Shown here: in pieces, positions 1 through 7,202 of the stretch
Layout: the number at the start of each line of letters is the position of its first letter
Numbering within the stretch: position 1 is the stretch's first letter
Origin: a virus
Strand: one strand, 5' to 3'
Virus record (IMG/VR): IMGVR_UViG_3300044796_000655
Location: 1 to 37,221 of that record
Length of the DNA stretch: 37,221 nt
Notes under the pieces: model-generated
The model's database searches: none
Seen by the model: the letters and a program-made list of their open reading frames with translations, nothing else
What the model was told of the DNA's origin: nothing
Made by a program: the position numbers and the translations under genes

Positions 1-384
1 ATGACGCCGGAAAGCAAAAAGAAATTCTTTAGGGCCGCGGCGACGGTGGCGTTGGTGTCGGGCAGTTGCATCATCCTGGCCGTTCTGGCGGTAGTCGCGG
101 TCTTTGTCATCGTCGTCACGCTGCTGTTCGCGTGCTGCTGCGAAGTCCACGACTTTGTAAAGAGCTTCGGGAAGAGCGGCGGGACGAACGCTGGAAGCGA
201 CGGCCGGGCGCACGGCGCCGGCGTTAGAGAGGATTCCGCTCTTCCCGGGGAAACCTGGCTGTACGGCTACACGGAGCGCCAGTCGAGAACGCTCCAGACC
301 AGGTTGGAAAAAGGGAATGGGCCGGCTGCGGACGCTCCTCCGCCACGCAAGGGGCCAAACGAAAGGAAAGAGTGGCTGCAATGA
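1..384 (+). CDS. Small membrane protein with one N-terminal transmembrane segment
   Basis: This 127-residue protein has a short basic N-terminus (KKKFFR) followed by a long hydrophobic stretch, about residues 13-44, ending in three adjacent cysteines (45-47). The rest is polar, Gly- and Arg-rich and probably disordered. It looks like a single-pass inner-membrane protein with a long soluble tail. The start lies at the window edge, so its upstream region cannot be inspected. Its stop overlaps the next start (ATGA at 381-384), which suggests translational coupling. I recognise no family. A holin or superinfection-exclusion role is possible for a small phage membrane protein, but nothing in the sequence decides it. 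Confidence 0.6.
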   Translation: MTPESKKKFFRAAATVALVSGSCIILAVLAVVAVFVIVVTLLFACCCEVHDFVKSFGKSGGTNAGSDGRAHGAGVREDSALPGETWLYGYTERQSRTLQTRLEKGNGPAADAPPPRKGPNERKEWLQ

Positions 385-647
385 ACGGAGCGGGCCTGAG
401 CGCGAACCTCGTGCTGACTCACATCGTGGCGATGGAGATGGCCGGAATGCTGGAGAACTGGCGGTTCGACGGCGACGCCATCCACATCCTGCTGGGAATT
501 CCGGCGAGCGTTTGCGGCTGCAAAAAGCCGCACACCTGGTTCATCAACCGCGAAGGGCGCACGCGCTGCTGCCAGTGCGACGACGCCTACGTGCAGGAAA
601 GAGCGGCCGCGGCGCGCGCCGCCGTGGGAATGGAGAGCGCGGCATGA
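381..647 (+). CDS. Small Cys-rich putative zinc-binding protein
   Basis: This is an 88-residue protein. The ATG at 381 is chosen because it overlaps the preceding stop; a GTG three codons upstream is less likely. The N-terminal half (1-40) is helical and hydrophobic-patterned. The second half carries a CGC pair (45, 47) and a CCQC cluster (63-66) around a short basic turn, the spacing of a zinc ribbon. It ends in an Ala-rich helix. The stop overlaps the next ATG (644-647), so it belongs to the same coupled operon. The function is unknown; zinc binding is inferred only from cysteine spacing. Confidence 0.6.
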   Translation: MNGAGLSANLVLTHIVAMEMAGMLENWRFDGDAIHILLGIPASVCGCKKPHTWFINREGRTRCCQCDDAYVQERAAAARAAVGMESAA

Positions 648-865
648 CTTCCGATAGTGGGTTGTTGGAACTAGGACGCGAGCGAGCGATGGAATTGCTC
701 TACGGGTACGGAAACAAAACCTGCCCGGATTGTGGGCACTCGAATTGGGCCCATGGTGTGGAAGGTTGTGGGTTCGGATACTTTGGCGCAAATCCATGCA
801 GATGCAAGACGGGAAAAACAAACGAGGAAATCATTTTCGGAACCGATTCGGAGAGTCCGTCATGA
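644..865 (+). CDS. Small Cys/His-rich putative zinc-binding protein
   Basis: This 73-residue protein starts at an ATG overlapping the previous stop and ends at a TGA overlapped by the next ATG. After an acidic N-terminal helix (1-22) it carries CPDC (27-30), a nearby His (37), a Cys at 42 and CRC (52-54), which could hold one zinc ion. Small proteins with a CPDCGH opening and a later HG-x-GC are common in phage early and accessory regions. I cannot assign a function. The tail after residue 60 is acidic and probably flexible. Confidence 0.65.
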   Translation: MTSDSGLLELGRERAMELLYGYGNKTCPDCGHSNWAHGVEGCGFGYFGANPCRCKTGKTNEEIIFGTDSESPS

Positions 866-1296
866 GCGCGCAAGAACGGAAAACGCCCGCGCCGGAAAAG
901 CCGGTTTACCTCACCGTGGACGAAGTCGCGGAACTTATGGGCTGCGCCTGCTTGCCGTGCCAGAAAAAACTTTACCTGGCGCTTGGCGAGAAAGCGGCCG
1001 CGGCAAAGCTTCTGACCACGCGCTTCCGTGGACCGCTCACCGCTCTCGAAGACGAGCTTCAGGATATTTGCCGGAAGCAGGGCGTCGAGACGGGAGTTCT
1101 CCAGCAGGGAAATACCGAGCTGGCAGTCCACGTCCGCCGCCTGGTTTCGCGGCGCGCCCGCGAGCTCGGCTATTCCTACCCGGAAATCGGGCGATTCCTG
1201 GGGAGGCATCACACCGCGGTAATGCACCTGGTGCTGACGGACGGGCACAGCGAGAAGAGATCGGCGCGGAAGGCGGCCGGTGATGGAACGCGTTGA
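862..1296 (+). CDS. Stand-alone DnaA domain IV-like DNA-binding protein
   Basis: This is a 144-residue protein. Residues about 90-124 read ARELGYSYPEIGRFLG followed by RHHTAVMH. This lines up with the DnaA C-terminal signature (helix-turn-helix, S-x-P-E-I-G, then G-R-D-H-T-T-V-x-H) that reads DnaA boxes at oriC. The Asp of the RDH triad is His here. There is no AAA+ ATPase part, so this is only the DNA-reading module behind a different N-terminus (1-85), which has Cys at 28, 30, 33 and 70. It could direct phage replication, compete with host DnaA, or act as a regulator. The start overlaps the previous stop. The family call is good; the role is inference. Confidence 0.75.
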   Translation: MSAQERKTPAPEKPVYLTVDEVAELMGCACLPCQKKLYLALGEKAAAAKLLTTRFRGPLTALEDELQDICRKQGVETGVLQQGNTELAVHVRRLVSRRARELGYSYPEIGRFLGRHHTAVMHLVLTDGHSEKRSARKAAGDGTR

Positions 1297-1849
1297 AGTA
1301 GTGCTGTGCCGCGATTGCCAGGATTTTCGGCAAGAGGTGAAGGCGACGCGGACGATCGGGACCACGGCGGTGTGCGACGAGCATTGGCGCAACCGGCTGG
1401 GGCAAAAGTTCACGGCGCCGACAGCCCCGGCGCTGACTGCGAGAGAACTGCCAGAGGAGAAAGCCATGGATAGAAGAGCTTCGAAACTCGATGCGGAAGC
1501 GATGCAGCGCGATCGCGACGCCGGAACGCGCGTGACGGAGATTGCGAAGAAGCACCAGTGCATTCCTGCCAGCGTTTACAACCACACCACTGGGAACGGC
1601 TCCGGAATTAAGCGCGCGGCGCGTCGGCTGACACTGGCCGAGAAGGCCGCAGCCGCGCTCAGCACCGATGCGCGGCACGGAAACCGAGGGCGCCCAAAGA
1701 AGGCCGACGCCGCGCGCAACGGCCACGCGAATGGCAGTGTGCCGCTCTTGACCGTCGTGGCCACGGACAAAGCCTGCGACGGCATGTGGGACGCGTTGTC
1801 GCTGGAGGAAAAAGCCGATCTGCTGAACCGGCTGCACGAAAAGGATTAA
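1283..1849 (+). CDS. HTH/AT-hook protein with N-terminal zinc-knuckle-like segment
   Basis: This 188-residue protein overlaps the preceding gene by 14 bases. The N-terminus has C9, C12, C31 and H34, a possible zinc site. Residues 70-102 look like a homeodomain-type HTH (DAGTRVTEIAKKH followed by a recognition-like helix). Residues 134-142 contain GNRGRPKKA, an AT-hook-like minor-groove motif. The C-terminus (168-188) is a short acidic helix. A second start, ATG 1466 (residue 62), has a good ribosome site AGAGGAGA at 1453-1460, so the HTH/AT-hook part may also be made alone. It is probably a DNA-binding regulator or nucleoid-like protein; its target is unknown. Confidence 0.6.
   Translation: MERVEVVLCRDCQDFRQEVKATRTIGTTAVCDEHWRNRLGQKFTAPTAPALTARELPEEKAMDRRASKLDAEAMQRDRDAGTRVTEIAKKHQCIPASVYNHTTGNGSGIKRAARRLTLAEKAAAALSTDARHGNRGRPKKADAARNGHANGSVPLLTVVATDKACDGMWDALSLEEKADLLNRLHEKD
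1453..1466 (+). promoter_or_regulatory. Internal ribosome binding site before in-frame ATG 1466
   Basis: AGAGGAGA lies six bases before an ATG that is in frame with the surrounding gene. It would allow separate translation of the HTH/AT-hook half. Confidence 0.4.
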
Positions 1850-1974
1850 ACGGACTTCGGCCGCTGCAGTCCGCTGGATGCAGCAGCGCGGTATCGCCGT
1901 AACGGGAGCTTGGGGTCGCCTTTCCGCGGATTGAATGGCCCCGGCGGCCGAGGATTTTCTGAGGGGGAAGTGAG
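1850..1974. other. Short non-coding gap
   Basis: These 125 bases lie between an HTH gene and the ASCH gene. I see only a weak CTGCA/TGCAG pairing near 1864-1884 and the Shine-Dalgarno stretch GAGGGGGAAG at 1961-1970 serving the next gene. No convincing promoter or terminator is visible. Confidence 0.4.
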
Positions 1975-2355
1975 TTGAAGGTACTGACGCTACATCAGCC
2001 GTGGGCATCGTTGGTGATGGACGGCCGCAAGAGAATCGAGACGCGCTCCTGGGGAACGGAATTCCGGGGGGCGCTCGGGATCCACGCGGGATTAACGGTC
2101 GACCGTGGATTCTGCGAGGAGTTCGGGATCGACCCGTCACTGCTTCCCGTGGGGCAAATTCTTGGCAGCGTCCAGCTTATCGATTGCCAGATTATGACGC
2201 CGCAAAACCTCGGGGACTTCATGCAATGCGAAAAACAGTATGGTCTTTTTCGCGTTGGCCGCTTCGCCTGGCACTTCCACGCCCCGCACTACTGGGCGAC
2301 GCCGGTTGCGATCCACGGGTGGCAACGATTGTGGGACTGGCAGCCAACCGCATGA
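1975..2355 (+). CDS. ASCH-domain protein
   Basis: This 126-residue protein opens with MKVLTLHQPWASLVMDGRK and RIETRSW, then RGALGIHAG, PVGQILGSVQL, and a late RFAWHF. This is the full order of blocks of the ASCH/PUA-like fold (HQPWA, E-x-R-x-W, IHA, P-x-G, G-x-V). ASCH proteins bind RNA or modified nucleosides; some act as RNases or amidohydrolases on modified cytidine. Phages often carry single-domain ASCH genes of unsettled function. The start is TTG, preceded by GAGGGGGAAG; the alternative GTG at 1970 runs straight into a stop. The stop overlaps the next ATG. The fold assignment is confident, the substrate unknown. Confidence 0.85.
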   Translation: MKVLTLHQPWASLVMDGRKRIETRSWGTEFRGALGIHAGLTVDRGFCEEFGIDPSLLPVGQILGSVQLIDCQIMTPQNLGDFMQCEKQYGLFRVGRFAWHFHAPHYWATPVAIHGWQRLWDWQPTA

Positions 2356-2837
2356 CCGAGCAGCTCAAACTCGGGATGCTGTGGGAGCGCTGGCGCGAGC
2401 TGGACGCGCTGGTGCTGGCGGCGCTGGAATCGCCGGAATTGACCGAGCACGAGAAGGAAGTGCTGCGCGTGATCGCGGGACACAAAGGATCGGCGAAGGC
2501 CGTCCGCGCGCGCGAGATTGCCCAGGAACTTGGGCTGCGCGAGGGCGAAGAGGGGCGGCGCTTCATCGCGGGCGTTGTCGAGACCGCGATCCTGCTGCAC
2601 GGCATCCCCATCGGCGCCATTCGCTTCAAGCCTTACGGCTATTTCCTGATCGCCAGCGCCAACGATCTGGACCTGGCCATCGCGCCGCTGTGGGGCGAAG
2701 TCTACGCGCACCTGCGGCGTCTGCGCATGCTCGCGGGTAAGCAGTTCGTGGCGCGCATGTTCGGCCAAGCCATGCTGAAGCTCGATGTCGAGTCCGGGCC
2801 GACCGCCGAAGCCGAGAAGCCCCAGGAGGCCGCATGA
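2352..2837 (+). CDS. Winged-helix-like phage protein
   Basis: This 161-residue protein has its ATG overlapping the ASCH stop. Residues about 30-60 are an acidic helix (LTEHEKEVLRVIA). Residues 52-70 resemble an HTH (AVRAREIAQELGL). Next comes a hairpin-like stretch ending KPYGYFLIAS, and then an acidic-hydrophobic helix (ANDLDLA) and a C-terminal helix rich in Arg and Leu. The order HTH, strand with PYGYFL, then a DL helix is typical of small phage winged-helix proteins encoded near replication genes. It is probably a DNA-binding protein of the early region. No enzyme motif is seen. Confidence 0.6.
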   Translation: MTEQLKLGMLWERWRELDALVLAALESPELTEHEKEVLRVIAGHKGSAKAVRAREIAQELGLREGEEGRRFIAGVVETAILLHGIPIGAIRFKPYGYFLIASANDLDLAIAPLWGEVYAHLRRLRMLAGKQFVARMFGQAMLKLDVESGPTAEAEKPQEAA

Positions 2838-3040
2838 AAAGCGATTTCCTACTGGGTCTTACCGCAGCGCTGCGCGGGAGCCGTGGCGAGCGCGTTGAAG
2901 GCGGCCACGAGCGACTGCTTCGCCGCGCGCGAAGGGCGATCCTCGGTTTTCGGCCCGAACAGCGGAAGTTTCCGGGCTTGAGCGGCAATTCTCACCAGCG
3001 GCGCGTGGCACGGCGAGCCGCGGGAAAGGAGATCGCATGA
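2834..3040 (+). CDS. Hypothetical small basic protein
   Basis: This is a 68-residue, Arg-rich protein. It is supported mainly by its junctions: its ATG overlaps the previous stop (2834-2837) and its TGA is overlapped by the next ATG (3037-3040), as for real genes on both sides. Composition is less convincing: many RR and RG pairs and no recognisable motif. The segment between the two well-supported neighbours has no better reading frame over its full length. Treat it as a probable but unproven gene. Confidence 0.4.
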   Translation: MKSDFLLGLTAALRGSRGERVEGGHERLLRRARRAILGFRPEQRKFPGLSGNSHQRRVARRAAGKEIA

Positions 3041-3615
3041 CGACGGCGGCGGTGCTGACATCGCGGGAAAAGAGAGACGTGGTGGTGCGCGACGGGCGCA
3101 AATGGACGACGGAGATTTCGCGGCATCTTCCGTGGTGTTTCTGGGATGCGCTGTCGAAGAACGATTGGCGGCCGGATACGGCCTGGGCACGGTTCCTGCA
3201 AGGTGCGCGGATCGCGAGCCAGGTGTGGCACGTTCTGGAGCCGCTGCCCATCAACCCGAGCGAGTGGCTGAAGCCGCACTGCTGTTACATGGGCACGGTG
3301 ATTTTCTACCTGCACAACTCGGCGATCGAGGTCGCACGGTGCGAGCACGGACACCGCACCTGGCCGACGATTTCGTTCGTCGAGCGCGACGGCCTGGTGT
3401 ACGAAGTGAACGGCGGCCGGTGCGTGCACGTCTACGGCGCGTGGCAGATGGAATGGTACGCCTACAAAAACACGGACCTGGCGCGGCACTTCAACGGGAC
3501 CCACGACGAGGCTTGCTGGCCGTGCAAATTCCTGCGGCCGCCCGCGGTGCTGCCGAGCGCGGCGGACCTGGACGCCGTGGCTGGCGAAGAGCGCGTGAGA
3601 GAGGAAACAGCGTGA
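3037..3615 (+). CDS. Hypothetical Trp/Cys-rich protein
   Basis: This 192-residue protein is unusually rich in Trp, Cys and His (for example HLPWCFWDAL, KPHCCYM, CEHGH, DEACWPCKF). It has a regular alternation of strand-like and helix-like stretches. The ending HFNGTHDEACWPCKF could form a zinc site with earlier Cys/His residues. Its start overlaps the preceding stop and its own stop overlaps a GTG start. I do not recognise the family; the well-patterned hydrophobic core argues that it is a real folded protein. Context is the accessory region of small metal-binding proteins. Confidence 0.6.
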   Translation: MTTAAVLTSREKRDVVVRDGRKWTTEISRHLPWCFWDALSKNDWRPDTAWARFLQGARIASQVWHVLEPLPINPSEWLKPHCCYMGTVIFYLHNSAIEVARCEHGHRTWPTISFVERDGLVYEVNGGRCVHVYGAWQMEWYAYKNTDLARHFNGTHDEACWPCKFLRPPAVLPSAADLDAVAGEERVREETA

Positions 3616-3839
3616 AGCGCGGCAATCGAAATCCGAAACTCGAAGAGTGCCGCCACTGCGGCTGCACGCGATTGCGCGGCTGCAAAATCATCACGACCTT
3701 GATCGTTCAGGCGCCGAACCAGCCTTTTCCAACGTTTCACAATCGCGTCGGAGTCTGCAAATGGACCGATGCGACGAAACGCTGCTGCACGAATCCCTCG
3801 TGCCTGGAAAAAGAAGCGCGGCTAAGGAGGGGGAAGTGA
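3612..3839 (+). CDS. Small zinc-finger-like protein
   Basis: This 75-residue protein has a GTG start overlapping the previous stop. Cysteines come in two groups: ECRHCGC (13-18) with RGC shortly after, and a second group VGVCKW, RCC and NPSC (about 50-68). Two clusters of Cys separated by a hydrophobic beta stretch suggest one or two structural zinc ions. Similar CR-x-CGCT plus C-x-W proteins occur widely in phages as small unknowns. The stop overlaps the GTG start of the membrane protein that follows. Confidence 0.65.
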   Translation: MKRGNRNPKLEECRHCGCTRLRGCKIITTLIVQAPNQPFPTFHNRVGVCKWTDATKRCCTNPSCLEKEARLRRGK

Positions 3840-4114
3840 ATTTCCTGGACTGGTTGGCCAAATTAAAGCTGAGCGAGGCGGCGGCCGCGCAGGGCGTGCA
3901 TTTCCTGGTGGGTTTCACCGGGGTGTTCCTGTGCGCGCACTACGGCGCGAATCCGTGGATCCCGGCGGCGGGGGTGGTTGCCTTCGCGGGGTTCATCGAG
4001 TTCTGGTTCGACGCGAAATACGAGCACCAGCCGCTTTCGAGCAACCTGACGGACTTCCTGGTATACGCCGGCGGCGCGGTGGCCGCGGTGTTGCTGCACT
4101 ACTTCGCGGGATGA
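3836..4114 (+). CDS. Small multi-pass membrane protein
   Basis: This 92-residue protein starts at GTG 3836, just after AAGGAGGGGGAA, a strong ribosome site. About residues 21-35, 41-58 and 72-90 are hydrophobic, giving two or three membrane passes; the loop FWFDAKYEHQP is charged. The size and topology fit a class I or II holin, but it lies well away from the endolysin (12383) and the spanin-like gene (10100), so a holin role is only one possibility. The start overlaps the previous stop. Confidence 0.6.
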   Translation: MNFLDWLAKLKLSEAAAAQGVHFLVGFTGVFLCAHYGANPWIPAAGVVAFAGFIEFWFDAKYEHQPLSSNLTDFLVYAGGAVAAVLLHYFAG

Positions 4115-4127
4115 AACGAGGAGCGTC

Positions 4128-4523
4128 ATGACGTCAACGAACATCGCGCCGCATTGCCCGCTGCACGTCGGCGTCGTGATGCAGCCCGTCGAGACGAAAA
4201 GGCCGAACTGGGTCCCGGTCTGGAAAGAAGAGGCGGCGAAAGGGCCGCGAAAGATTTGGAAGTGCCCGGTGCTCGGATGTCCGCGCGTGATGGTTCGCGA
4301 ATTAACGGACGAGGAGCTCGCCGCGAAGAAGAAGCAGATCCTTTGCCCGAAGTGCGGAAAGCCCACCGATGCGTCGGCGACGATGCGCATCAACGGTAAC
4401 AACAGGTGCCGGGAATGCCACAAACAGGCGCGACGCCTGCGGCGAGAGAGCATGTGGCTGCGCGCGCGGAAGCGCGGCCGCTGGGCGCGCGTGCCGCACG
4501 TCCGGCAGAGGGAGACCGCGTGA
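4128..4523 (+). CDS. Putative zinc-finger protein with basic tail
   Basis: This 131-residue protein starts 13 bases after the previous gene behind GAGGAG. It contains KCPVLGC, CPKCGK and RCREC-H, i.e. three Cys pairs between about residues 45 and 102, then a very basic C-terminus (ARRLRRESMWLRARKRGR). The layout, zinc ribbons followed by a basic arm, suggests nucleic-acid binding. It is immediately followed (GTGA overlap) by the polymerase-like nucleotidyltransferase, so a joint role on DNA or RNA ends is conceivable, though not shown. Confidence 0.6.
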   Translation: MTSTNIAPHCPLHVGVVMQPVETKRPNWVPVWKEEAAKGPRKIWKCPVLGCPRVMVRELTDEELAAKKKQILCPKCGKPTDASATMRINGNNRCRECHKQARRLRRESMWLRARKRGRWARVPHVRQRETA

Positions 4524-5137
4524 GTTTTCCACTGTGCGAGGCGCTGAAGAAGGCGGTGGACCTGAAGGCGGAGCTCGCGCCGTTCTGCGAACGCATCGAG
4601 ATCGCGGGATCGATTCGCCGGGGAAAGCCACAGGTGAAGGACATCGACCTGGTGGCGATCCCGAAGATGGCCTCCCGGTCGGCCTTGTGGAGAAGCGCGA
4701 CGAAAGTTAGCGACACTGATTTCGCGATGGCCGTGCGCGAGCAACTCGTCACCGTCATTGCGGAGGGCCAGAGCCTGCTTCGAGGCACGGCGGGCATGCC
4801 CGACGGCAAAGTCATCGCCGTGGACATTTATATTGCGGCGCCGGAAACCTGGGCGACGGTGTTGCTGATTCGCACGGGAAGCGCCGAGCACAACATCTGG
4901 ATGTGCAATCGCGCGAAAGGGATCGGCGGAAAGCTGCACGCCGACGGCTCCGGGCTGGAAGTGCCGGGGCAATATGACGCCGTGGCGCAGCGCACCGTGA
5001 ATTCCAGGATCCTCCGGCCGGCGAGCGAGGAAGAAATTTTCAAGGCGCTGGGAATGCCAACGCCGCCGCCGAGCCAGCGCGAAATCGTGAACGGCAAACC
5101 GCTGTGGATGGTGGCGCGGCAAGAGTTTGGCAGTTGA
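4520..5137 (+). CDS. Minimal family X DNA polymerase-type nucleotidyltransferase
   Basis: This 205-residue protein starts at GTG overlapping the previous stop. The core matches PolX palm and thumb: AGSIRRGK (29-36, the G-S-x-R-R-G nucleotide-binding motif), KDIDLVAIP with metal-binding Asp 41 and 43, third carboxylate VDIYIA (D102), then RTGSAEHN (118-125) and RAKGIGGKLHADG. The end EEIFKALGMPTPPPSQRE copies the last blocks of PolX enzymes. All three catalytic Asp are present. The helix-hairpin-helix lyase/fingers part and the bacterial PHP domain are absent, so it is roughly half the usual PolX length. It could be a gap-filling, end-adding or RNA-tailing enzyme; the substrate is not predictable. 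Confidence 0.85.
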   Translation: MSFPLCEALKKAVDLKAELAPFCERIEIAGSIRRGKPQVKDIDLVAIPKMASRSALWRSATKVSDTDFAMAVREQLVTVIAEGQSLLRGTAGMPDGKVIAVDIYIAAPETWATVLLIRTGSAEHNIWMCNRAKGIGGKLHADGSGLEVPGQYDAVAQRTVNSRILRPASEEEIFKALGMPTPPPSQREIVNGKPLWMVARQEFGS

Positions 5138-5167
5138 GACGGAGAAAATCGAAGGGGAGGAAACGAA

Positions 5168-5752
5168 ATGCAAATGGATAGCAACCTCGCACGGCCGGAG
5201 GGCAAGCTGACGGCAATTGTCACTCGCGCCGATGGCAGCAAAGAATACCTCGGCGAACTGAAACCCACGTTCTGGCAGAAAGCGCGGCTATGGCTGAAGC
5301 AGAACATCCTGGGCCTGTGCCTGACGTTGTTCCTGGTCTTCATGGGCGGCGTGCTGGCGTTCCCCGGAATCTGCGTGGGCCTGGTGACGACCGTGGGCGT
5401 GAACTACATGGCGGCGGACTTCCGCTCCGGCGGGGTCACTCCAACGATCAGCGGTTTCAAGTTTCACGACTCCGGTACCGGCGTGACGGCCGCAGCGATC
5501 GGCGACACGGGGCTGCAGACGCCCACGGGCATCGCACGCGTAAGCGGAACGCCTGGCGGCTCGACAAACGTTTACCAATCGGTGGCGACGATCGCCTATA
5601 ACGCCACGTTCGCCATCACCGAGTGGGGACTTTTCAGCGCGGCGACGACCGGCACGCTTTGGGATCACCGCGTGTTCAGCGCGATCAACGTGAACAATGG
5701 CGACTCCATCCAGTTCACCTACGCGTTGACGATCGCCGCTGGCGGAAGCTGA
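5168..5752 (+). CDS. Membrane-anchored phage structural-like protein
   Basis: This is a 194-residue protein. Residues 1-40 are polar and include a strand-rich segment (LTAIVTRADGSKEYLGEL). Residues about 46-70 are a strong transmembrane helix. From residue 75 on (VTTVGVNYMAADF, then FHDSGTG, AITEWGLFSA, TLWDHRVFSAINV, GDSIQFTYAL) the sequence looks like a small beta-rich phage virion-associated protein that in many phages stands alone and starts near the TTVG segment. Here it appears fused behind a membrane anchor. The ribosome site AAGGGGAGG precedes ATG 5168. The role is unknown; it opens the block of beta-rich structural genes. Confidence 0.6.
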   Translation: MQMDSNLARPEGKLTAIVTRADGSKEYLGELKPTFWQKARLWLKQNILGLCLTLFLVFMGGVLAFPGICVGLVTTVGVNYMAADFRSGGVTPTISGFKFHDSGTGVTAAAIGDTGLQTPTGIARVSGTPGGSTNVYQSVATIAYNATFAITEWGLFSAATTGTLWDHRVFSAINVNNGDSIQFTYALTIAAGGS

Positions 5753-5770
5753 GCCTCGAGGAGAAAGTAA

Positions 5771-7192
5771 GTGGCTGTCCCGACACTGCTGCAACGATCA
5801 CCGTCGTCCAGCGCTGGCCCCACGGGCCTGGGCACCTACGTGTTCACTCTGCCCAACGCCACGCAGGCTGGGAACCTGATCGTTGTGGCCGGGCAATATG
5901 GGGTGAACGCAGGCGTCACGCTGTCCATCACGGACGACAAGGGACAGAGCTACACAATCGCAAAGACAAACAGCAACACCAACCAGACGGTGTTCATCGC
6001 CTACTTCGCCAACACCGTTGCCGGGGTAAAACAGATCACCCTCACTTATGCGGGAGCCAACGCTAACTACAACGACGCCTGGGCCGGCGAGTTCAATAAC
6101 GTCGCCACTAGCAGTCCCGTGGACAGCAGCAACGCCGCTTCGGGCAGCAGCACAACACCCGCCGCCGGGAGCCTGACCTTCGCCGCGAGCGGCGACCTGA
6201 TTGTTCAAGTGGCCGAGCAGGACTCCACGGGAGCAGTCACCGGATGGACCGCGGGCTCGCAGTCCAACATCACCTGGGCGCTCGCGGATGCGGATCGCGG
6301 AAACGGCGCCCTGGTCAACCAGGCGGTGCAGTGGGGCGTCTACAACTCCACAACCACCTTCAGCCCACAGCTCACCATGGCTCCCACGGGCGGATGGAAC
6401 ACCGTGGCCGTGGCTTTCAAGTCCGCCGCCGCGGGCTCCGCCGAACCGAACACCGTCTACGTGAAAGACGTGAATCACTTCAACCAGGTGTCCGCGCCGA
6501 GCGGCACCGCTTACCAGGCGACCATTCCAGCGGGTTGCAACTGCATCGTGCTGACGCTGATTTCCCCGCACCCGCGAGACATCACGGCGATCTCCGACAG
6601 CCACGGAAACACCTGGCAGAAGCTCGGCGAGATCGACGACAACGGGAACGGCAGCGGTGACGTGGCGATATGGGCCGCATTCAACGCGACGTGTTCGCCG
6701 GACATGACCGTAACGCCCACCGTGAGCAACACGATTCTCGACGGCGACATGGTCATCTACGGAATTCAGTCGCCGACGAATCTGGCGCTGGATACGGGGT
6801 TCGGCACCAGCGGCTTTGTTTCCGCTTTCGGCACGCAGTCCGTTGCCGGGAACCTCTCTACGGTCACTGGAACGCCCAGCACGGCGAACGGCATCATCAT
6901 CGCGGCCTGCGGCTGCAACAGCCCACAACTCAGAAGCCTGGTGACCGGGAATTCCGACATCACTTACAGCCCCCAGGAAGCCAGCTCCGGCGATCTGGAC
7001 GAAAACAACGCCAAGGGACACTACTACAACCCGGACACGTCGACCTTCACGTTTGTCTGGACGTGCGGGGCAACGGCAGTCAGCGGATGGGCGGCAGCAG
7101 CGGCCGCGTTCAAGCTGTCGGGCGCGCTGGCGTTTCCGCCGCTGCTCGGAGCGAAGCAAAATCCAAGAACCAACACACTTCTAAGAATGTGA
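5771..7192 (+). CDS. Two-domain beta-sandwich structural/adhesion protein
   Basis: This 473-residue protein has a GTG start behind GAGGAGAAAG. It is rich in Thr, Ser, Ala, Asn and Gly with almost no charged clusters, typical of extracellular or virion beta proteins. Two similar halves can be seen: about 2-222 (SITDDKGQSYT ... WNTVAVAFKSA) and 223-465 (AISDSHGNTWQ ... WAAAAAAFKLS). Each has an ITD/ISD-x-x-G-x-x-(Y/W) turn early and a W-x-x-x-A-x-A-F-K strand at its end. There is no signal peptide, consistent with virion assembly rather than export. A tail-fibre, decoration or adhesin role is inferred. A related domain appears in the exported protein at 17303. Confidence 0.6.
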   Translation: MAVPTLLQRSPSSSAGPTGLGTYVFTLPNATQAGNLIVVAGQYGVNAGVTLSITDDKGQSYTIAKTNSNTNQTVFIAYFANTVAGVKQITLTYAGANANYNDAWAGEFNNVATSSPVDSSNAASGSSTTPAAGSLTFAASGDLIVQVAEQDSTGAVTGWTAGSQSNITWALADADRGNGALVNQAVQWGVYNSTTTFSPQLTMAPTGGWNTVAVAFKSAAAGSAEPNTVYVKDVNHFNQVSAPSGTAYQATIPAGCNCIVLTLISPHPRDITAISDSHGNTWQKLGEIDDNGNGSGDVAIWAAFNATCSPDMTVTPTVSNTILDGDMVIYGIQSPTNLALDTGFGTSGFVSAFGTQSVAGNLSTVTGTPSTANGIIIAACGCNSPQLRSLVTGNSDITYSPQEASSGDLDENNAKGHYYNPDTSTFTFVWTCGATAVSGWAAAAAAFKLSGALAFPPLLGAKQNPRTNTLLRM

Positions 7193-7202
7193 GGATTTTT
7201 CC

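Noticed and set aside
3863-5173. Long open frame on the minus strand
   Set aside because: It lies antisense to several genes with clear motifs (membrane protein, zinc fingers, PolX core). It is Arg/His-rich and lacks motifs, typical of shadow frames in GC-rich DNA.
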